Positions 12,085 through 22,231 of a DNA stretch of 64,000 nt are shown piece by piece (the first letter of the stretch is position 1; the number at the start of each line of letters is the position of its first letter). Source of the stretch: Acorus gramineus (taxonomy: Eukaryota; Streptophyta; Magnoliopsida; Acorales; Acoraceae); NCBI GenBank assembly GCA_030737835.1, contig CM060853.1:21510895-21574894 (forward strand). The letters run 5' to 3'. The notes beneath the pieces were generated by a model. The model searched no databases, was not told the DNA's origin, and saw only the letters and a list, made by a program, of their open reading frames with translations. Position numbers and translations under genes: made by a program.

Positions 12085-15000
12085 TCTTCATCTTATCAAA
12101 TCATTCCAATTGATATGAACAAAAAAAATTCAACGTGGCATTTATTGGATCTTATTTTGGATTATTGGATTATTTAGATTCATTAAAATCCCTATGACCC
12201 TTAAAAATTCTATTTTAATAAATTTTAAATCATATAATCTATTATGTATTTTGTTCAATAAGATATCATGTCTAACATGGCATTAATAAAATATACAAAT
12301 CAAATGTTCAAAACATTTTGGATTAAAAACAATTATATGCATCCAACATTTTTAAAATGAGATTTTTTTTTCAGAATTCTTTTTTTAAAATTAAGACATG
12401 AATTCACAAACATAAACTTAACATATGAAAAAATAAATAGAAAGAGAGGAATGATGTACCTTTTCTTTTTTGATGCACTAACAAAAATGAAAACAAAATG
12501 AGGCAGATAAAAAATGGAGGAGAAAGAGAGTTGAGGGCTTTTAAGGATTTCTAGAGACAAGAAAAACGGCGTACACACCCTTCACTCTATATCACAAAAT
12601 TGGGATTTTAAAGTAGTTGGGTATTTTATTTTCTGTTGACTTTATTTTCAAATGCGCCCGAACAGGAATCTGTAACTGATTTCCCCGAAAACTTGGTATA
12701 TGCAGAAGTTTTACATGAAAATAAACAGACCCTAAATGACTTAGGGTCAATCTTATTGCTCAATAAGAAAAGTACCCAAACAAGATAAGAAGAAAAATCC
12801 TTCCTCCACTACAAAACAGACATCAGCTTCTTTTAATTAAATCAATTAATCAAATCAAAGTCCCCAAGATTATCACCTTTGATTTTGACTTAAATTGACT
12901 AATTAAATCAGATTAGGAAATGAACTTAGAACGAGATATCTTTGTTTAAGTGGAATTCCAGATGGAGTAGACTTCTCATAATCCCAAATAAAATTACCAA
13001 CAAAGGCCCCAAGATTATCCCTTTTTGCTAATGAAATATTATAAGGAATTCTGGTTATTTCAAAAATAGGTAAAGGATGATTGTTAAATTTGAAACTTTG
13101 AGAAACACCCCAAATATGTTCCTTTTGCAAGACTAGTTGTACAAAATATCTGTTTAAAGTTCATGCTTTCTAGCTTCTAACAACACATGAGTAAAGATAA
13201 GTGCACTATTTACGTTTGGGAACACAATATGAATAGGAAATTTAATTATTACAAATCCGGTTAGAAACTGATGCTTAGAAAATACTATGGATACAAGCCA
13301 CATAATGCAGGAAAATTCAAAACTGTAGACGGAACTACCAAATGTAAACTTACTCAGTACACTCGTTTAAAGCAGTCAGGAGCTTAGAAAGTGTATGGCT
13401 TGTGATCTCAAAGATTGGCCTATTGCTGTTCTCCTGTATCTCTGCAAGTGCTGCCACAGCATTCGCGACTACCATTGGATTGTTGTCGGATATCAAATCC
13501 TTGAGAGTATCCAAAAATCCCCTATCTTCCACTAGCTCAGCATTTATGTCATACAATTTAGCAACACAAATAGAAGCTGTCTTTCTAACATAAGGATCAT
13601 CATCCTGTTGAGAATGACATAAGTTAGTAAGTACAGATCTACATGTTGAACAATAAAATGAAAGAATAATGGGCATGCTGCAACAAAATCAATAATCGTA
13701 AAGCATGATCTGTTGCTCCCCAGAGGAGTCAATGCATGGAACCAACCCCTTTTTTAAGTAAAGGGCAGGCATCCAACCTCATTTTATTCAAATAGAAGAA
13801 AACGCCCAAAACATGGAAGAGGTACAAAGAAAATGAAAAACAGGACTCCTCTAAAACTAATCACTATTAGAAGGGGGCTCTACTGAAAGATCATGCGGAT
13901 CAAACAAAATGCCAAAATTTATTCCTGAATAAAAAATTGCACCCCCCCCCCCCCCCCCTCCGATCATCATATCATTAAGCTTGCCAGCACAAAATCTCCC
14001 CAAGACTTGAGTGCATCTTACCGGCAACTCCCAAATGTTTTCCACATAAGGGGTCACCCCCTTGAGAGAGTTGGGTTACAGGTAAGCCAAATAGACCACA
14101 CCACTGCAGAAACATAAGACTGGGGGATCTTCACCTTGATGCTCCTATCCCCTTTCCTCCTCAGCTTCTTACCAGCTTCTCACATCACCTCTAGCCCATA
14201 TCCACTGTCGAACCTAGCCATCCCCAGATGCATCTGGCCATCGAGAAAAAAACCATGAGATGCTCCACTGTCTCGAACTCTGCCCTCCACTGTTTCATGC
14301 AAAGGAACCAGCCCTTTTTGAACAATAAATGAAAAGGACCCAAGCAAATCCAAACCACTAACCACACTTACTTATTTTGATAGCTATAAAAGAAATAATA
14401 TTGAGGACATTGACACTGTCAGGCCATATACTAATAAGTCTATTCTCTCTCTCTCTCTCTATCTCTCTCAAAAAAAAAAAAATACAAAACAATATTCATC
14501 TGACAAAACAAATAGCCCTCACAACCACGTGAATTCAAAACTTCAAATAAATGTCTTTTAAGTTTTAAAATCATGTGAAAATTTGTCTTTTGAGTTTTTA
14601 ATGATGAGAAACAATATTAGAAGAACACCTGGGACAATATTATCGGTTTTTTAAAAGTCCAGAGTGTCACCGTTCTTAAAGATGATGGAGAGATCTCAGA
14701 GAGGGAGGATAGATTCATTGTGGAGTAATATTATACATGTATAAGGGAACCGGGGACATTCTTGGCATTCAACCCTCATTTCTCTGTTCCTCTGTATCTC
14801 CCAGCAGTTTAATAAAAAGGTGACACCACATTTTCACAGAACAAGAAGAGTTACTAACATCTAGAATACAGTGAACACCAGTTATGTAAAGAATAATTTA
14901 ACAAATTTCAATTACAGTAGGCAAGATTTTTCTAGTGACACTGTCAGCAATGAATCATGTCTCAACAAATCTTACTTCCTTTCCATTTTAATTGATAAAA

Positions 15001-17143
15001 TAAATCATCTGCAAACAAGATAAATTCTCATCCTAATGCGAATGAAAATTCAAACAGATAGAAGTTAGTTCTTATAAAAAGACACAGAGAGAGATACCTT
15101 GAGACATCTCTGAAGGGGATCACACAAATACTCTGTGATTTTATCAACACGGATGCATCCCATAGTTCGTACAGCCAATGCACGAATCAATGGATTCGGA
15201 TCTTGGGAATCCTGCAAATGCAATCATACTTTAAGTATTAGGTGTTTTACACCATCAGACATACTGACGTGTGTACGCTACTATGCAGAAAAAAAATCTA
15301 AGGATCACCCAAGAGTATAACTAATTGGCAAAACAAATAGGGGATAGGAAGGCCAGCAGAGTCAAACAAATTGTCATAACCTTGCCTTATTGATCAATCT
15401 TGTAACTGTATTTTTCTCTATTCATTCACAAAGTACAAGTCAATGTACATGTAATCAGGATGTTTAGTTCAGGCTATTTTGTCTTTTGCATAATAAAACA
15501 TTTTTTTTAAAGAACTAACATAATAAAACAGTTTTTTGTGTAATAAAATGTTAATGGTGACAAATGAAGGGGCTTCCAATTTCCAGTGTTTCACACTATA
15601 CCAGCATTAGCCACTCCACTAATTAATTAAATAGAATATATTGATAAGAGTTTCTACATCATGCAGTTTTTTGGTGCATATGGCTCACACATAATGAATG
15701 TGTCTTCCAACACAAGAGTTTCTACATTGAGAATATTACTCCTTCGAAGTTGGGTCATCATGATTTTAGAAGAGAAGACGCCTTCCACCATCATGGGAAA
15801 CAATTGGTTTGGAGACTGAGAAGCTTGTGTTATTTGCTGAGGGTTGACTTGCCTTGGAAGTGGTCTTTTTGTTTTGTTTTCTATTTTTTATTTGAATTTT
15901 CTAATGTTTGGAGATCCCTCATCTTCATCTTGTTTAGGGGCTTTTTCATCATAAAATCTCTCCAATATTTTCCTCATAAAACTAAATAAATAGCATATGA
16001 TGATAAAGACTAATGTGGTGTCAAACAGACACTGTATTCAGTAATCAATTCAAGAAACATGTAATGTAGCGACAGAAAACTAAATAAACACACTAAACAA
16101 GAACTTATAATGCTAATTAATCTGAGTAGTGACAGTTGAAGAAACTTATTTTAAAAAAAAAGATGATTTATTCCAGACTCTTGCAAACAAAAACATTCTG
16201 ATGCACTGGAGTTCTAACCTTAACAAATGTGTTGACGGCAAGAATCGCGAGATCTGGTTGGCTTTTCGCATAGTTTATCAGGTACAAATAAACGAGCTTC
16301 TTCAATTCCAAATTCTCCGTTTGCATGCAATTCACCACATCGGTGAATAGTGATGAGACATCCTTCCCCACGGTCATTGCAGCAATCACCTTCTTCACCG
16401 CATCTTTTCTCTTATCCTAAAATGCATGATTAAATGAAAGAAAAAATTAAAACACCAAACACAAACATTGTATGCAATTAAAGAACACAGTATTCAATTA
16501 AAGCGTCTTGAGGTAACATATCACAAAATTAGCATGAATGATAAATCTTAGCTCAATTTATCCGTTTATCCACTCTTTTAATTGATTGAAAATGCAAGCC
16601 TGACACACTGGTACTGTTTGGATGTAAAGATACAAGGCAGTCCAATAGAATTAGCATCAAATAGGAATCAATCAACAATATCAAATGGATGCGATTCATG
16701 TCACAACAATCAATTCGCGATAAAACATCAACACCGAATCGTGCTATGTTAGGTCACATAAGTGAATGAAGGGATTAAACGCTTGAAATGGACTCGCAGC
16801 CTCAATCAGATGCAATTCACGCTGCCTTGAACAGATTCGTTATACAACATCTATCAGTCCTTAAAATTATAGCTTGATTAAGGGTCACAACGCACGGATC
16901 TAGAGGAATCAAAGCAAAACCAGAATCTCAAACAAGGATCTGATCAGATCCAGACAGATCCGAGCAACCGAGAGATCCGAACGAAATGAAATCCTAATTT
17001 TTACAAACGATCAGACGTGAGAGCGAGAGAGGGCGGAAGAGAAGGAGAAGAGGAACCTTGTACTGGGAATTGAGCTCCTCCTTGAGTTCGGGGATCTCCC
17101 CCTTCTTCGTTGTGGAGAAGTACTTCGAATCGTGACCGCTCAT
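5682..17143 (-). CDS. BETAC-AD: Beta-adaptin, large subunit of AP-1/AP-2 clathrin adaptor
   Basis: Exons in transcript order: 17057-17143, 16219-16416, 15098-15211, 13354-13604, 11033-11168, 10338-10517, 10171-10263, 9564-9775, 9408-9471, 9121-9300, 7389-7481, 6906-7306, 6617-6806, 6331-6534, 5682-5975. They total 2697 nt, an 898-aa protein beginning [17 protein letters not shown] and ending EAMESLLK; every junction has GT/AG. Residues 1 to about 585 are the alpha-solenoid trunk of HEAT-like repeats. Residues about 600-690 form the S/P/A-rich hinge with the clathrin-box-like [10 protein letters not shown]. The C-terminal part is the beta ear and beta2-adaptin appendage. The protein links cargo and clathrin on TGN or plasma-membrane vesicles. 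Length and sequence fit the Arabidopsis BETAB-AD/BETAC-AD pair (about 893 aa); the two cannot be told apart here. No break is present. The large introns are inflated by mobile elements. Confidence 0.97.
7482..9120 (-). other. Intron 10 of the beta-adaptin gene (1.64 kb)
   Basis: It is bounded by GT at 9120-9119 and AG just above 7481 on the minus strand. AT-rich; no mobile-element ends or coding matches recognised. Confidence 0.8.
11183..12732. mobile_element. PIF/Harbinger-like non-autonomous element in adaptin intron 4
   Basis: The termini GGGTCCGTTTGGCTTCATG and, reversed, GGGTCTGTTTATTTTCATG form an imperfect inverted repeat of about 22 bp. TAA flanks both sides (11180-11182 and 12733-12735), the usual 3-bp target duplication of this superfamily. 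The 1550-bp body is AT-rich, has no transposase, and carries a long (AT)n tract. Further element-like inverted words near its ends (GTGTTTGGTTG, CGCCCGAACAGG) suggest nested insertions. Confidence 0.75.
12026..12082. repeat. (AT)n microsatellite
   Basis: About 28 uninterrupted AT units inside the Harbinger-like element. Confidence 0.95.
13745..14345 (-). mobile_element. Degraded LINE 3' end in adaptin intron 3
   Basis: Read on the minus strand, frames from 14345 downward give pieces of the zinc-finger-like C-terminal region of plant LINE reverse transcriptases: [19 protein letters not shown], then after frameshifts VVWSIWL-like residues. An AATAAAATGAGGTTGG tail and a short A run (T run on the plus strand at 13750-13755) follow, as at plant LINE 3' ends. 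Stops and frameshifts show it is dead. It is in the same orientation as the host gene. Confidence 0.6.
13942..13958. repeat. Poly(C) tract, 17 C
   Basis: Uninterrupted run of 17 C inside the LINE remnant. Confidence 0.9.
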
Positions 17144-17341
17144 CTCTTATGCTTCTTCTTCGTCTTCGTATTCGTCTTCGTCCTCTCTCTCTCTCTCTCT
17201 CGGCAAGTCGACCTGGGAAGAAGAAGAGGGGAGAGAAACGATGGAGAAATGGAAATCAAAACTGAAAAGAGAGAGTCCATGGAGGGCTTTATTACATCGT
17301 GATGGATCCAATGGTTCATTTTTCGAGTTGGAATGGTTCAT
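17144..17341 (-). promoter_or_regulatory. Beta-adaptin 5' leader with CT/GA tract and a possible uORF
   Basis: A (CT)n tract near 17186-17200 reads (GA)n in the transcript, a common plant core-promoter or 5' UTR feature. An upstream ORF of 64 codons starts at 17341 and stops at 17147, only 3 nt before the adaptin ATG. It would matter only if transcription begins above 17341. A TATA box is not clear. Confidence 0.45.
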
Positions 17342-17664
17342 TGATCAAGACCGTTCATCTCTGGCACCTCAGTCGCGAACGAGTCCATTGTAAAACATCA
17401 ATTGCCTTTGCACCGTTCATATGATTTGGCGCACTAGAAACCACCAACACCACCCCACAACCCCCACCCCAAAAAAAAAATAAAGTGCATATCCCACCCC
17501 ACTTTGCACACACCATCTATGTTCCCATATTTAAAGGATAATGTTATGTTGAATCGTTTTTTCAATCCAAGTGTTAGAATTATTAAATGAGTTTTATGTT
17601 TTTATAAAAAATAAAACATATACTTCAATAAATTACATGAATTCATTTATAAAAAATATAAAAA

Positions 17665-19313
17665 ATTAAAAAAATGATAAAAAAAAGTGTCCTCAAAGTT
17701 AAAAGTACATAAATTAGTCACTTTTTAAAAATTACACAAAAAAAGTCTTATTTCACAATTTAGAAAACACAAAAGATTAAACTACCCTTATGTAATTAGA
17801 TCATTAACATATTTCATACCTTTTGATTTTGTTAAAATATTTCATCATTTTAATTTTGTTAATGTATTTCACATATTCTCGTGTAGAACCTTTTTTTTTA
17901 CTCTAATTCTTTGTGATTATGTAGATTTTGTGAGATATGTACTAATATAATTTGAGTTTTGATGATGAACTCCACTAAATATTGATGCTTCTTAAAAAAA
18001 AGATATGTACTAATGACGCTATAAAAATATGTGAATAAAAAAATGCGAATAAGGATTTAAAATACTAAAATATCATTTGTTGTATTGAGGCACAATACAT
18101 TTAAATTATGTATTATGATTATATATAATAAAAAATGATAAATAACATCATATAAGATATATATAAAAAACATACAATATGTTATATAATAACAAAATAT
18201 CTAAGGGGATTAATTTGGATCATATAAAGAGATATTGTTATTTTGTAGGTGTGGAAGACCAAATTTGCAAATTGGGAATAAAGTTATATGCGAATACCAG
18301 AATCAAACAGGAATAAGATGTAAAATGGGCTATTCGCAGAACCTCGTTAACTCATAGGTCTATCCAATTGGCGGGTCCATAATAGGGCAATGGCCACTCG
18401 GCCCAACAAGTCCAAAGGAGGGATAAAGCCATCCATCATTATAGGGAGCTCATGAAAGGCTGGTCGGGCATCAGATAAGGTGACTACCCAACCAGACCCA
18501 GGGGGACTTATATTTCATCCGACCTGAATGGGGCGATCAGACACGGAGATTTTGATTATCCTAACAAAGCCCGAACATGGAGTCCGACCTGGCAAAGGAG
18601 ATATGCCTATACGTCCACTTTCACGAAGATAAGGGAAACTGCGGAGAATATCCTCTGACATAGCAATGACGGGCAATTGTCAAGAGTCGGTTACGCTCCG
18701 AGATCATACATGACAGCCGATCCAACGCCACTTGGACAATTCCGTCCGTACTCATGTTAACCTCACTCCTAGGAGCGAGGACGGCACGCCCTCTTCGAAT
18801 ATAAAAGGGGAGACCTCGTCGTCCCCAAGAGGTACGCAAGAACACACACTCACACTCCTCCTGCACGAACTCTCTAGACTCGAGTAGGCTTTCACTGAAA
18901 CTGTGATCACTGACTTGAGCGTCGGAGGGGCGTTAGCCGGCACCACACTGATGTGAGTTGTAAGTGGCTAGAGTAGGAGACGGAGCCAGAAAGCTAACCG
19001 GTGGAACCTCGATAGTCTCGAAAGGAAGCTACGCATACTTTTTCTCGGATCCCACAACCAAAGCCCATATCACTTCTAGGATCCGGCTCAGTGAAGGAAG
19101 ATCAGAATTCAGCCTCCACAGTAGGGAAAATAAGTTTTTGGTGTTAAATAACCTAATTATAGGGATGTCATAGATCTAATTATATAATGGTAGATTAGTC
19201 TTTTGTGTTTCCCAAATTGTGAAATGAGATTTTTTCAGGTATAATTATTAAAAATGACTGATTTGGGTATTTCTAACTTTTATGAGATTTTTTTGTCATT
19301 TTCCCTAAAAAAT
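17665..19313. mobile_element. Foldback/TIR element (family E) carrying a solo LTR
   Basis: The left arm (17665-17805) and right arm (19190-19313) are inverted copies: TTTCACAATTTAGAAAACAC pairs with GTGTTTCCCAAATTGTGAAA, and TAGTCACTTTTTAAAAATTA with the reverse of TAATTATTAAAAATGACTG. Its left 230 bp, reversed, match 34115-34345. A related inverted pair lies at 36455-37165. No transposase is seen. Confidence 0.65.
18250..19120. mobile_element. Solo LTR of a Ty3/Gypsy-type element (871 bp) with perfect TSD
   Basis: Starts TGTGGAAG and ends CTCCACA, giving the inverted ends TGTGGA/TCCACA. The 5-bp sequence GTAGG flanks both sides (18245-18249 and 19121-19125). A TATA box TATAAAAG lies at 18800-18807. 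Downstream is the motif TGACTTGAGCGTCGGAGG, familiar near the 3' end of Tat/Athila-type LTRs. No internal region or second LTR, hence a recombined solo LTR. Confidence 0.9.
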
Positions 19314-19430
19314 TTACATTGAAATATATACATCGTTAATGTGAGTATATACTTTGATGATTTTTCGATCGACGCATATAAGATTGAAATTAGGGTTGAA
19401 AAAAAAAATTGCATGTAACAAAACTCTCAT

Positions 19431-21168
19431 TTAAATTTGATGCTCAAATAAGAGTAGGCAATCATTAGTGACATGTGAATCTTCATGTGGCATGGACATG
19501 ATGTGTCAATAGGGAGTTAAACGATTTTCATATAAATTACGTTTAATTATTTGTTCAAATATTAAGTCGTATGAAAAATTTAGATTTTATATGATAAAAT
19601 CGTTACGAAGTTAAAAGTTTAAAAAGTATTGAAATATAAGATTTAATAATTATGCAAAAAAATTTAAAAATATTTCATATTTTTATAAATCTATTTATTT
19701 ATTTATTATTAATCAACATCATTCTTATGTCATGATTCAAATTCGATTAAATGATTCTTAACCTGTTTAATTTTTTAATTCAATGAATCGATTAAGTTTT
19801 TAAAATTAGATTGACCTATGTAAATTTTTTGTTTCTTGTATGTGAGTGGTGGTGCTGATCTTCATGATATCAAACCATTTGATTTTCTCCTCAATCTTTT
19901 CAATGTCTTATAAAATTGACAGTATGATATCCAAATCAAGTAACAAGAGCTACGATCATGTTGTACACGACACATCTCAAGTTGAATATTCTAGAAACTA
20001 AATTTCATGTAATACAATCAAGATCGAACTGAGTCCAAATTGTACACGGGACAACTCAAGTGGAACCTGAGAACACAGACAGCTAGGGAATAGACAATTC
20101 ATAACATGTGAAGGACTCAGATTTTTCTATCAAATTAGATTTTATTTACACTTGTTAAAATTAAAACAATAAACTAAGATAAATAGAAAAAATTCTTATT
20201 TTCATTATATAGTCATTTTTCATTTTATTTTCATTTCAAAGTCAGGACAACTAATTGTATTTTATCTTGATTTTTTTATAACAGACCAAATAAATTGTTG
20301 TCCAATCACTTGTCAAACTAAATCGTTGGGTTTTTTCTCCACTAAAAAAAGTGGTAATGTTAGGACAGTTCATTTCTTGCGTGCAGTTTCTATATGTTTT
20401 GAATTTTTATAATTGTATACTTCATCAAACAAATATGTAATACTCTAAACAAAAATAAGCATATTAGCTAGGGCTGTAAAATATCAAAATGGGGCCCCTT
20501 ATTCATGGTGATTACATAGCCTCATAAAAGTTAAAAATAGTTATTAGCTTTTTTTAATAAGATTAAAGAAAAATAAATAAAAAACGAAAAAACTTTAAAA
20601 AGAAAATGAAAAATCTAATAATAAAATAAAAATCTCTATAATATAAGAAATCAAATATTATTTTTTATTTTATGCCCTCCATAGATAGGCGATCGTTTTG
20701 ATCTTCTATATTCAAGGCTAACTTTAACATTTACTATACAAAAATAAAATAAAAAAAAGTCATTGAAGCATATACTCATATCAACAAGATATATGTTTTT
20801 TTAAAAAAAATTATATATTTTATAAATATATTCATGCAATTGACTAGAGTACATGTTTTATTTTTTTAATTATAAAAACACGTCTGCAACTCCAAATCAA
20901 GAATGACAGAGCATCCTTGAGGATGCGTGTAATCAATCAGGTCCTATGTCAACCGTCTGATCTCCAATCTTCAAATCCCATGGACACGACCACTGCAGTA
21001 CACGCTTGATCTCAACATAGTACAGAGTGTACTCGATACAAATCCCCTCTTGAGATGTAGTACATCAAAGGGAGTACAACAGTAACCCATGAAAGCTGCA
21101 ACTGAAACTATATTTTTTAAAGCCATCCATTGAAGAGTCAGAGAGTGCATGCAGAGAAGTTTGGAAAG
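19431..21168. other. Gene-free AT-rich spacer
   Basis: No coding content recognised. The part at about 20760-20880 resembles an inverted, diverged family-F MITE (AGCATATACTCATATCAAC, ACATGTTTTATTTTTTTAAT). Confidence 0.5.
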
Positions 21169-21256
21169 CGAAGGGAGCTCCTACTGGAGCGACCTGCGAA
21201 CACATGAAGGGTCCCTTCTTTCATGTGTTCTCAGGTCGCCCCTGCAGGGTCTCCGT
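21169..21256. repeat. Strong hairpin, arms about 38 bp
   Basis: GCGACCTGCGAACACATGAAG at 21189-21209 pairs with CTTTCATGTGTTCTCAGGTCGC at 21218-21239 with two mismatches, leaving an 8-nt loop. Pairing continues outward with bulges to GGAG (21174) and CTCC (21253). It could be a tiny foldback element or an RNA hairpin; nothing decides between them. Confidence 0.7.
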
Positions 21257-21751
21257 CCGACCCATAAAGCCCACTCATCGATCCGTTTTAAGAATCAATA
21301 AAACCTTTTTAGGTTCACAATCCATGTTGTTGATTTATATGTTCCCTTTTGAGATTTCGAATCTGGGTTTATAGTGATTGTGAGAGAATTTGAAGCAGAA
21401 TCTCTCAAAATCTCTCCTGTCAAGATCTTATTCAGTGCCTCATGTCATTCAATTGTTGCTTTGGTTGAACAGAATTTACACTTTTATTTTTTTTCGTCAT
21501 ATGAAATAACACTTTTCTTGAATGTTCGGTCAGCATGATATATTTTGTTAAATGTACTTGATATCACCAAGCTTGTCTAATGCAGGGTTAATGATGGAAT
21601 GAAATGATGATTCTGTGATATCTGTCATGTGCTCTTTAAATAGTCCTGGCATGATCTGGGGTGTCGTCTAAGCAAACCGCGGTTGGGTTGGCCTAGGAGC
21701 ACCTATTTTCACAAAAAAAAAATGATCAGTTGAGTCTAAACCTCTGATTAC

Positions 21752-22231
21752 TGTTGGACTGCTGTTGAGAAAGAATTCGTAAAAGCCATCAACAATAAAC
21801 TCGAGATCAAATAAAAGATCAGAACATTGTTCAGCCTAAACCTATATCCACATAATGAAATTGGAGATTAGGTGAGATACAACAAACATGAAGGCCCCGT
21901 TTGGATCCACGATGGGAAAGCCGCAAATCTACTTTTCCCAACACTGGCGTCTCTGCTACGGTCCCAAATAGACCCTCAGAAACTCACAAAACTCTCTTAG
22001 ATTCTCTCTTGACCTCCCTCGGATCTCTATATTGCTGCCTCACATATCCAGTTTTGTCAATGAAATTCAATAGGATATTTACAAAGATAAACACCTAACT
22101 TCTTCTCCAATAATTTAATTTCTTTAAATATTAATTAAGATTAAATCTTAACCAATCTATCAATTGGGTGTCTACTCTAATATGATTTTATCATAGTCGT
22201 ATGATTTGATAAAGACATAAATGACCCAACA
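21752..22231. mobile_element. Solo LTR, same family as the one in the UGT
   Basis: Starts TGTTGGAC and ends ACCCAACA; flanks are ATTAC and ATAAC, a 4/5 target duplication. It is colinear with 2586-3112: TTCAGCCTAAACCTATATCC, AAACTCTCTTAG, CGGATCTCTATATTG, TATTAATTAAGATTAAATC and TATGATTTTATCAT occur in the same order. A small MITE is nested at 21893-21975. Confidence 0.8.
21893..21975. mobile_element. 83-bp mini-MITE nested in the LTR
   Basis: GGCCCCGTTTGGATCC at the left and TCCCAAATAGACCC at the right are imperfect inverted ends of the GGGTCYGTTTGG type. The sequence is absent from the sister LTR at 2586-3112. Confidence 0.5.

Larger units (their letters stand above)
17538..19430. mobile_element. 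Older MITE (family F) interrupted by a foldback element
   Basis: 17538-17664 plus 19314-19430 together match one continuous stretch at 48222-48500. Shared words in order: AGGATAATGTTATG, AAACATATA, TTCAAT/TTCCAAT, GAAATATA, CGACGCATATAAGA/CAACGCATATGAGA. The copy at 48 kb is the uninterrupted form, so everything between the two parts here is inserted DNA. Confidence 0.6.

Noticed and set aside
21160-21183. miR159/miR319-like word GAAGGGAGCTC
   Set aside because: Only the core matches, the flanking bases differ, it lies 5' of the hairpin where these families carry the mature RNA 3', and the expected partner arm is absent.
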